64,000 nt of DNA. Origin: Candidatus Micrarchaeota archaeon CG10_big_fil_rev_8_21_14_0_10_45_29 (GTDB taxonomy: Archaea; Micrarchaeota; Micrarchaeia; Anstonellales; Anstonellaceae). Shown piece by piece: positions 36,901-45,218 of the stretch (its first letter is position 1; each line of letters begins with the position of its first letter). The stretch covers positions 27,295 to 91,294 of the forward strand of contig PFCD01000005.1 of the NCBI GenBank assembly GCA_002778455.1, written 5' to 3'. The translations under genes were made by a program, and so were the position numbers. The notes under the pieces were generated by a model. The model was not told the DNA's origin. It searched no databases and saw only the letters and a program-made list of their open reading frames with translations.

Positions 36901-39404
36901 GAATGCGCCTTGTCACCCGCGCATCGCTTGAGGATGACCCCTCGCACAACTCGCTTTTGCGCTCATGGTATAAGGCAACAAACTTTGTAGAAAGGGTAAC
37001 GCGCGGAGGCATAAACGACCTTGACATGCGGTTGCAGGAATGGTATGCGTCCCAAACATATGCGCGCATGGTTCTCTCAACATATGAGAGCGACATGAAA
37101 AAAGGCATATTCTACTCTGATGAGACGCAAAAATCCCTCACCTCAAAAGAAGAGCTAAATGAAATGCGCAAACAGCAGATAGAGCTTATGAAAAACCCGC
37201 ACCTGGGCGCGGATGAGCGCGCACGCCTCTCCCGCCTCACCAATGTGGAAATTCCGGCGCAAATTACCGCTGTGCGCACAAATGAGCAGATGGCAAGAAA
37301 AATGCAGCGCGAACTTGGATGGGTTGACAGGCATCTTAAAAGCCTTGAGGTTTATGGCATGTTTTACAATGTGGCGGAAAACACCGTCATGAGAGACCCG
37401 CGCATCACATTCGGAAATTCATGGGGGCTGGGCCCTGCGCTGCAATCCGGTTACCACTCAGGGCAATTCGTAGGCGAGCACCCCCAGATGTGGGCAGGCT
37501 ACCATCTTCTTCCAGGGGACAGATTAATGAATTTCTTTGCGCGCCCCTCTTACTGGGCAGCATCCGCCTTTGCTCTTCACACCCGCACATTTTTCACAAA
37601 GATGACCGGCTATGCAACGGTTTATCACCAAGACCCTGAATACGGCTTTGACAAGCAGGGCGCCCCAAGCTCGCACGAGCCATCCGTAGTGGAAGCAATA
37701 CAATCCCTTTTCAAGCCAACCACAAGCTTTGACTGGCTATCGCGCACCTTTTTGCGCCCAATGGTGCGCCGCCCCTCCGACTACACCGATGAATTCGGCG
37801 TGCGCCTGCGCGAGGACAGTGTTGTGGGAATGCGCTATAGAATGCCCCTCTCATTCAAATTCTCTGACATTCAGGGAAAGAACGCCGATTCCTTTGGAAT
37901 AGATGATGCGCGCTTTAAGCAAATTGGCACAGGCGCCGCAGATGAGATGAGGCGAAGAAAATTCGGGCTCACATTCCGCGAGGAATTCATGATGTGGAAT
38001 AAGCGCTATGACGCGCAAATGCAGACAAGCTCGCACGAGATGATGGATTCGCTAAAATCCCACCTCGCATCCGCCACAAGTGCGCAGGAGAGGCAGATGA
38101 TACGCGCGCAAATGCAGGAAGTGCGCGACATTTACCACACAGCAGAGAGGGCGGCGTGGAAAATTCCTATTGTGCGCGACTTTGCGCGCCAAGGGTATTA
38201 TGCTGTGGAAAACCGCTCAGGCTATGACATAAACACAATCGGAGGAGTGCACCGTGGCTATGAATTATCAGGCCCATGGCACAAAACAATTGCAAAAGCG
38301 CCGATTCCGGGAATGATTTGGACTGATTGGGAAGGGCGCGCACAGCCATACGGCTATGTAACAAACACAATTTTCAACAATTTGCAGGATTCCGGAAAAA
38401 TAAAAGACAGCGGGCTTGCGCAAATGCTTCGCAACATCTCTCCTGAGAGGCGCGAGCTTGCATCAGCCTCATTTAGCGAGGAGGATGCAAACGATTATAT
38501 GCTAAAAAGCGGGCTGGGGCGCCACCTTGCCTCAGACTCCTTGCGAGACCTATACAAAAACGAAACCCCTGTCATCCTTGAGTTTGAAAAAGTTGAGCGG
38601 CAAAAGCAGCAATTCCAGTATTCAAACTCACCTTATATTTTCCCAATAGCCCCGGCGTATGTGCTTGCATACCAGATGTTTAAAAAATCCGCATATGGAA
38701 GAAGCCAGCCATGGTCATCAACTCAGGCGCGCCCCACAGACAGCGCAATAACTCCCCAGCAGGATGCAGAGCATGCGCAAATGATGCATGCAAGGCAAAT
38801 GGCTATCGCCTCTGCTTCACAAACCTACTCCTGCCCGGCGCACGGCATAACTTTGCAAACAGGGCAGCAATGCCCGCTTTGCGCAAGCAGCGAGGAAAGA
38901 AAGCTTCATGCCCAGGATTCGCGCCTAAAGCAGTCCGCAAGAAAATCCTACGAGCTTGCAAAAAACTGGGCTCTCTCTGCCGCCTCTTTGGGTGGCACTA
39001 TTCCCATCGGAAATTATAACCAATATTTCAACTCAGCCCGCTGCCCCCATCACGGCATTCCCTTTGAGAGGGGCACAGTATGCCCCATGTGCCTTGAAAA
39101 CCAGGTAAAAACAGTTGAGGGCTTCAGCCACGAGGCTGCGCGCGAATACCAGCGCAAGCTAAAAGATTATATGCGCGAGATAAACCGCACTGCCCGCGAC
39201 CGCCACCTTGATGAAGAGCAAAGAAACAAGGAAATATTGCGCCTTATGCGCGAGCGCGATGAATATGACAAATTCCAGCAAGGGCAAATAAGCCGCGACA
39301 AGCGCCTTGGCTACAGCGAATCCTATGTCTTTTTGCAAAACCAGATAAAAACGATTGCAGAGAACGACAAAAAATACCGCTACACTCTAAAATTTGAAAA
39401 ATAA
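33924..39404 (+). CDS. Giant (1826 aa) single-pass membrane protein with signal peptide, long helical domain and two CxxHG..CPxC motifs
   Basis: Signal MKAQILALACLLILLSPLYAQA; TM FLCIPIIVVFGLLLASM after ~200 aa; C-terminal CPAHGITLQTGQQCPLC and CPHHGIPFERGTVCPMC. Confidence 0.72.
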   Translation: MKAQILALACLLILLSPLYAQAAQDTTSAASQALSTNFLDDQYSSNIQFDLSNFAIGGDMAINATYKEISLYNTGGIIDNKQSITTIKIAKKALVSFYIDNETIPITDSTGKPICQNLLTDKNGRASCNIAYAKNPSGAGALAIQSWPHPRPILIAKLHSSLENQKIKPSMASIPLWTKDSYNPVIFRAFSSAINGQSIFLCIPIIVVFGLLLASMQYHGHNPLSLFDITVPRMPNIKKVRMKSPAVPVHLAMKGRLSARLMGRTEKGISSQITSLYKKNKKDSRNIKKEIDALFPRRKIVRKAGAFGKEEAYQAALARLKKLIDESGASEKDRNRAYANARRLMEVREVLALDDKVTGAARGGQYKHPGKINPVIDYAATRLAKPWKLIPSIAKQEWADNLPGLPYVERAGIVAQGWLAGRAGNLRMRRSLYKSLAAESALALGLASRESKFIKANIFEEKKLGEIPRIVEKMRQESYQLARALMDEHLRTLTLGIVLRQKNKDGAPELLMDKKSLEYVKKLEQQIRAEIERKVASGQILKEFAEYYFKEKMMIQLADYIKKNNISLQDVTGQALSKQELQDFLVSAKLYATKVRELLVEDGLSAGGGRYPDLTSEQAKRMDPNQVYRRYTELIGILDNISKDTLGKGRLPLVMLGHDLAEIFGKAVDMRRLRGEISADDATKMQLIRVYMETELVKKQLYDYIISNRSLASMDKPQLEPLLGSGLLNSKWLKALEDATKMQKVLEPLNYTLRGEAASRNFLTSFYAHDTPYAVELEKNKIRVLRELFTYQFDRGFEDLFKNYDLQVSKNLMTYHSMKSLISHYMDGAQWNAENYNAWLKKGATYGDIRKGVWIIDANHNILPFASGFKFDGQGRAAEAYAKFKNGHLTYDHTTFGLMGSDYAQRPINATLMFKNPQGNWKAGTSADAQTDKILTQLKQYHFALSSSTYGGKLLFSGYSSDGKTPAGIQEAGLSRKDIMKNIETLQKSLGERMRLVTRASLEDDPSHNSLLRSWYKATNFVERVTRGGINDLDMRLQEWYASQTYARMVLSTYESDMKKGIFYSDETQKSLTSKEELNEMRKQQIELMKNPHLGADERARLSRLTNVEIPAQITAVRTNEQMARKMQRELGWVDRHLKSLEVYGMFYNVAENTVMRDPRITFGNSWGLGPALQSGYHSGQFVGEHPQMWAGYHLLPGDRLMNFFARPSYWAASAFALHTRTFFTKMTGYATVYHQDPEYGFDKQGAPSSHEPSVVEAIQSLFKPTTSFDWLSRTFLRPMVRRPSDYTDEFGVRLREDSVVGMRYRMPLSFKFSDIQGKNADSFGIDDARFKQIGTGAADEMRRRKFGLTFREEFMMWNKRYDAQMQTSSHEMMDSLKSHLASATSAQERQMIRAQMQEVRDIYHTAERAAWKIPIVRDFARQGYYAVENRSGYDINTIGGVHRGYELSGPWHKTIAKAPIPGMIWTDWEGRAQPYGYVTNTIFNNLQDSGKIKDSGLAQMLRNISPERRELASASFSEEDANDYMLKSGLGRHLASDSLRDLYKNETPVILEFEKVERQKQQFQYSNSPYIFPIAPAYVLAYQMFKKSAYGRSQPWSSTQARPTDSAITPQQDAEHAQMMHARQMAIASASQTYSCPAHGITLQTGQQCPLCASSEERKLHAQDSRLKQSARKSYELAKNWALSAASLGGTIPIGNYNQYFNSARCPHHGIPFERGTVCPMCLENQVKTVEGFSHEAAREYQRKLKDYMREINRTARDRHLDEEQRNKEILRLMRERDEYDKFQQGQISRDKRLGYSESYVFLQNQIKTIAENDKKYRYTLKFEK

Positions 39405-39436
39405 GCTTAATAAAAGCCAACCGCCAAACTTTTTAC

Positions 39437-42364
39437 ATGAAAAACGCGCTATTTATAGCTTTGGCATTGTTTTGCATTATCCTTCTTTTCGGATGCATAC
39501 ATCCGGGCACACTGGGCGCCCAAGACCGCTTTAATTCCAAAACAACAATTAATGTCTCGCAAAAAACAAATCTTGAGCCTGCATCAGATTCCGCCACACC
39601 CTGCACCTGCATGATATGCTCTCAGGAAGAGCCATCTATTTTTGATGAGATTTGGTATGCATTAGGAATACAGGATAAATTAATAGAAAATGATTTGCAG
39701 GGCGCCAACTGCTATTTTGAAGCATGCAACTCCTCAATTTACGCCTCTCTTCTCTCAGAATTTGATGCGGGAAAAGGGGTATGGGCGCAGTGCCCGCAAG
39801 ACGCCTCCTCTTCCTCTTCAGGCAATTCGCAAAACAAATATGATGATAAGGTATGCGCCCCCCGCTACTTTATGCTGGGGCAGGGCGCCTCTTCCGCAGA
39901 ATTTTCCCTTGCACAAAGATATTGCTCAGGACGGCTTAACATGCCGATAATTTGGGCATATTCCAAGGACGGCAAGGAGCCGCCCAAGCCCCCCTCTCCC
40001 CAAACCTTAATGTGCCATCTCTCAAAAAGCCAGATGCCTTTTGTAATATGGTATAGCAACGCCGAGCATATTGATGATGAGGCATACAAAAAAATGGTTG
40101 ACTCTTACAATGATGCAACAGATGACCCGCCAACAGAAGGGCCGATAATGCTAAGCACAGAGGCTTTGCTTGAGCCTTACAAAACAAACGCAAAAGGCGA
40201 GAAATTCCTTAACATTCAAATGCTTGAGAAAGTGCGCGCGCAAATAGATTACACTGCCCTCAACTGCCCCTCCTGCATTCCCGTGCTTGCCCTCAAGCCA
40301 ACCTTTACAACCGACGGCTTGCCTGATTTGTGCCCAATAGACTATTTCCTGCGCTTTAACACCTCTCTTGCGGATTTGGGGGGAGACCCGCTCAACTGCT
40401 CATCAAAATACGAGAACCCGTCCCAATATTCCTCACGCCCCGCAACCCGCGAGAATTACCTAAAAAAAATAGGGGCAATCGGAATAGCTTTTATTGCAAA
40501 TGAAAACGCAAACCTCACCACCTGCACCCCTATGTATGATATCGCGCGCCATCTGCGCTATTCTGATGAGCTTTTATTGCATTACCACTCTCCTTCTGTT
40601 TGGTATGCAGTCGGAATTTCCCCAGGCGCCACAAACACCCCCAACTGCGCATTTAGCGAGGCGGAAGTGGCGGATGCGTATAGCTTTTTGATGGCAGGAA
40701 TACCCGGCTTTGTCGCAAGCGGGGTAATAGGCGTCTCGCCCTACACATTTCTTTCCTCAACCGCGCCTCTTCCATGCAAAAGCCAGCTCTCTTACGGCTC
40801 TTTAGACTATGCCGCTTTCTCCTCAATAGGGGCAAATAAAAAATTCACCACTTTGCAAGGGGCTCAAATAAACTCAACAAAAGTATTTTTCAAAAACGAC
40901 ACACACCTCTCTTTTCAGGATGAATTTTCAAACTACTATATCGCATATTATGATGAGCCAACATTCTCCTTTATGCTCAACCTCACAGGATGCAACTTCG
41001 GCTTTAGGCAAACTGACGGCTCTATGCAAAACCTCACCTCTTTCTCCTGGTTTTCTGCCTGCCAGCTATACTTTACAAACAACGCGCCCCTATTTGAGGC
41101 AGACATATCCTCAATTTCGCAAATTCGCGCAGGCACCCAAATAAAGCCAAAAATAGGCGGGCTTCCCTCTTTGCAGGTGCTCTCAATAAATTCCTCCGAG
41201 GACGGGCACGTAATATTTTTCTCAGGGGACAAGCGCTATTCTGCCAAAAAGGACGGCGAGCGCATAATGATATATGACATGCCTCGGCTCAACTACTCCC
41301 AGCAGCCGCTGATGTTTTCCACAAATTCCGTAGGCTCCACCTGCGCTCCCTTTGAATCCGGCAAAATGCTTTATTATACCTCCCTCTCCCGCCCATCCGA
41401 TTTCGGGCAATACGGCATCAGCCCGCCGCAAAGCCCGCAAGAGCTTGAAAAAATAGCCGCCTTGCAGTGCGGAGGCTGCCTCTCATCAGTTCCAATGCCG
41501 TTTAATTTCTGCAGTATTTTATCTGACATCGGCACGGTTTCATTTCCCAAAGATGCCTGCACCCAATACCCTGAAATGGATATCTCGTTTATTTCCCACA
41601 GCCTTGACCCAATACTTATGCGCGCCATTTCCGTGGGCGAGGGAAGCCGCCTTGGAAGGCAAAGCTCTGAGCCAAGCCCGAATGCCCCTGCATGCACCAT
41701 AAGCCCAACTGATAGGAGCGACTGGTGCGGCAACAAGACTCAAAAGCAGCCTTCCAACCTTGCAAAATTTGAATATCCTTATTGCACCGGAATAGAGCAA
41801 AAGGCGCAAAATATAGTAACCGCCTATGGCGGCATTTGCGCCCTTGGGCTTATGCAATGCATAAAGCCCCCATCTGATGACTACAATCCATTCAACCCCG
41901 TGGATTCAGCCGATTGCGGCTCCTACGAATTCAAGGAAAAGGCGGGGAGGTATGACAGCTATTTGAAAATTTTGCAAAATATGCGCGCCTCAAACCCCTC
42001 AATAGATGCCTTCAATCCCAAAAAGGGCGGAATAGGCGCAAATGAAATTGAGTGGTATGCGGCATGGATAGCGGCTTACCGCTACAGCGGAATGAGGGTT
42101 GTTAATGAGGCGCTTATAAGAAATTACGCGCAGCAGGATTCAGGCGACAACATAGTAAAATACGTGCACAGGGAAACAGTTAGCTATTGCGCGGATTTGA
42201 GGCAAAAGGACCCGAAAGCCGACTGTTACCCCTTCTACGGCACAAAAGCAATCCTTCTTTACAACGAGGCAATCTCTGTGTGCTCCAACGGCTGCCCCCA
42301 CCAAACATGCGAGGCACTGGCTGAAGGGGATGATGGCTACGAGGATGAAACCTACCTTGATTAA
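39437..42364 (+). CDS. 975-aa Cys-rich lipoprotein with C-terminal lytic-transglycosylase-like (SLT/lysozyme-fold) segment
   Basis: Lipobox CIILLFGC; LMRAISVGEGSR...GGICALGLMQCIKPP resembles the SLT pattern (catalytic Glu, then GxxGLMQ), followed by EWYAAWIAAYRYSG. Confidence 0.6.
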   Translation: MKNALFIALALFCIILLFGCIHPGTLGAQDRFNSKTTINVSQKTNLEPASDSATPCTCMICSQEEPSIFDEIWYALGIQDKLIENDLQGANCYFEACNSSIYASLLSEFDAGKGVWAQCPQDASSSSSGNSQNKYDDKVCAPRYFMLGQGASSAEFSLAQRYCSGRLNMPIIWAYSKDGKEPPKPPSPQTLMCHLSKSQMPFVIWYSNAEHIDDEAYKKMVDSYNDATDDPPTEGPIMLSTEALLEPYKTNAKGEKFLNIQMLEKVRAQIDYTALNCPSCIPVLALKPTFTTDGLPDLCPIDYFLRFNTSLADLGGDPLNCSSKYENPSQYSSRPATRENYLKKIGAIGIAFIANENANLTTCTPMYDIARHLRYSDELLLHYHSPSVWYAVGISPGATNTPNCAFSEAEVADAYSFLMAGIPGFVASGVIGVSPYTFLSSTAPLPCKSQLSYGSLDYAAFSSIGANKKFTTLQGAQINSTKVFFKNDTHLSFQDEFSNYYIAYYDEPTFSFMLNLTGCNFGFRQTDGSMQNLTSFSWFSACQLYFTNNAPLFEADISSISQIRAGTQIKPKIGGLPSLQVLSINSSEDGHVIFFSGDKRYSAKKDGERIMIYDMPRLNYSQQPLMFSTNSVGSTCAPFESGKMLYYTSLSRPSDFGQYGISPPQSPQELEKIAALQCGGCLSSVPMPFNFCSILSDIGTVSFPKDACTQYPEMDISFISHSLDPILMRAISVGEGSRLGRQSSEPSPNAPACTISPTDRSDWCGNKTQKQPSNLAKFEYPYCTGIEQKAQNIVTAYGGICALGLMQCIKPPSDDYNPFNPVDSADCGSYEFKEKAGRYDSYLKILQNMRASNPSIDAFNPKKGGIGANEIEWYAAWIAAYRYSGMRVVNEALIRNYAQQDSGDNIVKYVHRETVSYCADLRQKDPKADCYPFYGTKAILLYNEAISVCSNGCPHQTCEALAEGDDGYEDETYLD

Positions 42365-42396
42365 CCTAAACCGCAGGGAGGGGCGCAAATGCCCCT

Positions 42397-43455
42397 ATGC
42401 ATTATAAATTTCCCCGCCCTTCTTTTTTCATGCTTTTGTTTCAAAGCACCCAATACGCTTCCAACACCAGGCTTTTTTCCAAAGAAGCGCTTGAAATTAT
42501 AAAATCAACTTTTAGCTACTGCGAGCTAAACTCTTATTACAAAAGCGTCTTTGGCACAACAATTTCAATAATAGTGTCTGAAAACAGGGCGCAAAGCGGA
42601 ATGGATTACAAAGACAACCGCCTCATAATAAATATGGGTTATTTCAATTCAGCAAAAGAAAACCCGCTAAAATTCACCCTCGAAGCGATAAAAACCATGC
42701 AGGCAGCAAGGAAAAACAGCTCAAAAACAAAATGCACTCCCCTCTCAAAAGAGGAAAATAATGCATTTGAGCGCTCAATAAAAACCATCGAAAGAAAAAT
42801 AATGCTAAAAGAAACCATTCCAATAAAAATAGAGCAGGAAGGAAAATACACAAAAAGCAAAATATTCATCTCACAAAAATATGTTGACGCATACAAAAAA
42901 CTAAAGAATAAGGAAAACCTCTCTTTGGAAGCATTTACATACGCCTATTCCATTTACGAGGGCGCAACGGACGCGGGGAAAGCAAAAAAAGGAAAATTCC
43001 TTCTTGAGGACCTTAACAAAAATTCCAAAGAAAAGCGCTTTTACCTCATAAACACAAATACAATGGAAGTGGAGCACTCCTGCAATTCCGCCCACGGCTT
43101 TGCAAGCGACAAAAACAAAGACGGCTGGGTGGACTCCGTCTCAAACAAAAAGGGCTCATACAAATCCTCCTCAGGCGCATACATCCTAAAAAAAGGAAAA
43201 AACGAGAAATTCGGGCATTTCTGGATGCCTGCCGGAATTTCCACCACCAACTACAATTCAATAGAGCGGGGCACTTGGCTGCATTATTTGAGGGGAAACT
43301 ACAGCGGCGGATGCCACACCATAAAAGTGGAGGACGCGAAAAAAATAGGGCTTGCCCTAAAGGATTACTCTGCCCCGGCAAGCAACTGGGAAGGCTATCT
43401 CTTTATCTCATATTATGATAAAAAAGTGCAAAACTCTTATAAAAAGAAGCAATAA
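42397..43455 (+). CDS. Protein with murein L,D-transpeptidase-like domain (YkuD_2-like)
   Basis: KRFYLINTNTMEVEHSCNSAHGFASDKNKDGWVDSVSNKKGSYKSSSGAYIL...TWLHYL...SGGCHTI: YkuD_2-like core with candidate catalytic His and Cys. Confidence 0.68.
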   Translation: MHYKFPRPSFFMLLFQSTQYASNTRLFSKEALEIIKSTFSYCELNSYYKSVFGTTISIIVSENRAQSGMDYKDNRLIINMGYFNSAKENPLKFTLEAIKTMQAARKNSSKTKCTPLSKEENNAFERSIKTIERKIMLKETIPIKIEQEGKYTKSKIFISQKYVDAYKKLKNKENLSLEAFTYAYSIYEGATDAGKAKKGKFLLEDLNKNSKEKRFYLINTNTMEVEHSCNSAHGFASDKNKDGWVDSVSNKKGSYKSSSGAYILKKGKNEKFGHFWMPAGISTTNYNSIERGTWLHYLRGNYSGGCHTIKVEDAKKIGLALKDYSAPASNWEGYLFISYYDKKVQNSYKKKQ

Positions 43456-43529
43456 AACGCAACAAAAATAAATTAACGCAAATTAAAATTAAAGAAATTT
43501 ATTTTAAAAAATAAGAAAAAAAAGGCAAA

Positions 43530-43964
43530 CTAGTTTCGCGCAGAAACTTCCATCGCCTTTTTCTGGCTTCTTTGCATAGACATTGTTTCCATGTTTCTCC
43601 AGTAGTCTTTCGGGAAATGCCTTCCCCTATCAAACATGTTCTTCTCATATGTCTTTGCGCCAAGCGCCTTTATTACCTGAACAGTAACTTTCTCTGTGTC
43701 AAAGTCCTTGCATGAGAAAATGTCAAAGCTCACATACCCCACTTCCGGGAAAGTGTGTATTGCAATGTGCGACTGGGCAATCAATACCACTCCGGTCACG
43801 CCCCAGTCTTTCGGGCTCTCATATCTGAATGTATTGGGAGGCATTATTTTGTCCATCCCTATTTTTTTCGGCAATTTATCAAGAAAATTATGAATATATT
43901 CAACGCTTCCGATTTTATTCTTGTCACACCCGTACATGTCAAGAGTCAAATGAGGTCCAAACAT
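43530..43964 (-). CDS. speD: S-adenosylmethionine decarboxylase proenzyme
   Basis: GPHLTLDMYGCDKNKIGSVEYIHNFLDKL, AQSHIAIHTFPEVGYVSFDIFSC. Confidence 0.93.
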   Translation of the reverse strand: MFGPHLTLDMYGCDKNKIGSVEYIHNFLDKLPKKIGMDKIMPPNTFRYESPKDWGVTGVVLIAQSHIAIHTFPEVGYVSFDIFSCKDFDTEKVTVQVIKALGAKTYEKNMFDRGRHFPKDYWRNMETMSMQRSQKKAMEVSARN

Positions 43965-44260
43965 TTCCCATCAATTCCTCCAAACGCATTGCTTTGCAAT
44001 GCTATTGTTTTTTTACATCACCGCGAATTTATAAGCTTATCGTTTTTTTTAAACAAATAGGGGTTTTTTAGCCCTTTTTGCCCAATTAAAACAGCTTAAA
44101 ACCATTCTAACCAAATTCAGGGCGTCTATAACCCTTCTAATCAAAAGGGGGCAGTTTATAACCTGAATAAGCGAATTCAATCCACTCTTAGCCCTGTTTA
44201 TCCAAAAACGCCGTTTTATAGCTTATCATTTTACACATAAAGCCATAAAATAAAAATTAT

Positions 44261-44602
44261 TCAACGTTTTCTTCTCTTAGGCTTTTTAATGCCTTGCTTT
44301 TCGCACAGCGCCCGCAGCGTCCCTGAAACCCTTAGCACTTTCAGGCGAATTTTCTCCCCGTCAATGTGATTGCAAAGCGCAAGCGCGGCGCAAATTCTCT
44401 CCTCTTCCCCGCGCACGCACCTTATTATCACATTCTCTTTTTCTGCAGAAATTACTCTTGCCCCGCTCTGAAAAATCCCCAAAGTTCCCAACGAAGATAA
44501 AAGATATTTCTGCGCAATCGCCTTTATTTCCTCTGCGCAATTTTGTTTGCCTGCATATTTTGCAAGCACATACCTATAATTTTCCCTCAAAGTTGATTTC
44601 AT
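44261..44602 (-). CDS. rnp2: RNase P protein component 2 (Pop5/Rpp14-like)
   Basis: LRENYRYVLAK...LLSSLGTLGIFQSGARVISAEKENVIIRCVRGEEERICAALALCNHIDGEKIRLKVLRVSGTLRAL, adjacent to rnp3. Confidence 0.82.
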   Translation of the reverse strand: MKSTLRENYRYVLAKYAGKQNCAEEIKAIAQKYLLSSLGTLGIFQSGARVISAEKENVIIRCVRGEEERICAALALCNHIDGEKIRLKVLRVSGTLRALCEKQGIKKPKRRKR

Positions 44603-44634
44603 AATTTCTCATCCCGCATTTTCCACACTATCTT

Positions 44635-45087
44635 TTATATCTCCCGCATCTTCTCCTCTTTAGCAGCCTTTAGCATTGGCTCTCCAATTCCCAAAAGCTT
44701 TCCAATAAAATAAATTTCATATTCATCTCTTAGCTGCGTCTCATCTTTTGCATAAGTGAAAATTCTCACTCTCACCCCGCTCTTTTGCGCAGCTCTCGCA
44801 AGGTTTGCCGCTTTTCTCATTCTCCCCACCATCTGCATCCCGTTAAGGGAGAAAAAATCACTTAAGCAAATCGCAAGAATGCAATTTCTCTCCTTCATAA
44901 TTTTAAGAAGCCCTTGCTCAAAATCATAATTTTCAAAATGCAAATATTTCACTTTTCTCACAAGCCCCCGCGCCTTCACAACATCCGGCGTGGATGCAAT
45001 TATATTTTGCGGCAATTTGCCTGCCTCAAGCAATTCAATCCCCTCATATTCTCTCTCTTTAGGGGCAAACTTTACAATATCAAACAT
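44635..45087 (-). CDS. rnp3: RNase P protein component 3 (Rpp30-like)
   Basis: PDVVKARGLVRKVKYLHFENYDFEQGLLKIMKERNCILAICLSDFFSL...GRMRKAANLARAAQKSGVRVRIFTYA. Confidence 0.83.
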   Translation of the reverse strand: MFDIVKFAPKEREYEGIELLEAGKLPQNIIASTPDVVKARGLVRKVKYLHFENYDFEQGLLKIMKERNCILAICLSDFFSLNGMQMVGRMRKAANLARAAQKSGVRVRIFTYAKDETQLRDEYEIYFIGKLLGIGEPMLKAAKEEKMREI

Positions 45088-45218
45088 AACTAAAATTAGG
45101 CAAATTGCTCTTTATAATTGCCGCACCCTCAAAATTTGCAACCATCTAAAAAATTTAAATTAGATAGCACAAGCCCGCCTTGCATTAAGCCCGCGCAACA
45201 CAAGCCCTCATCGCATTA

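Noticed and set aside
24909-43455. Integrated virus or plasmid
   Set aside because: No integrase, recombinase, capsid, terminase, replication protein or att-like direct repeats were recognised at the borders.
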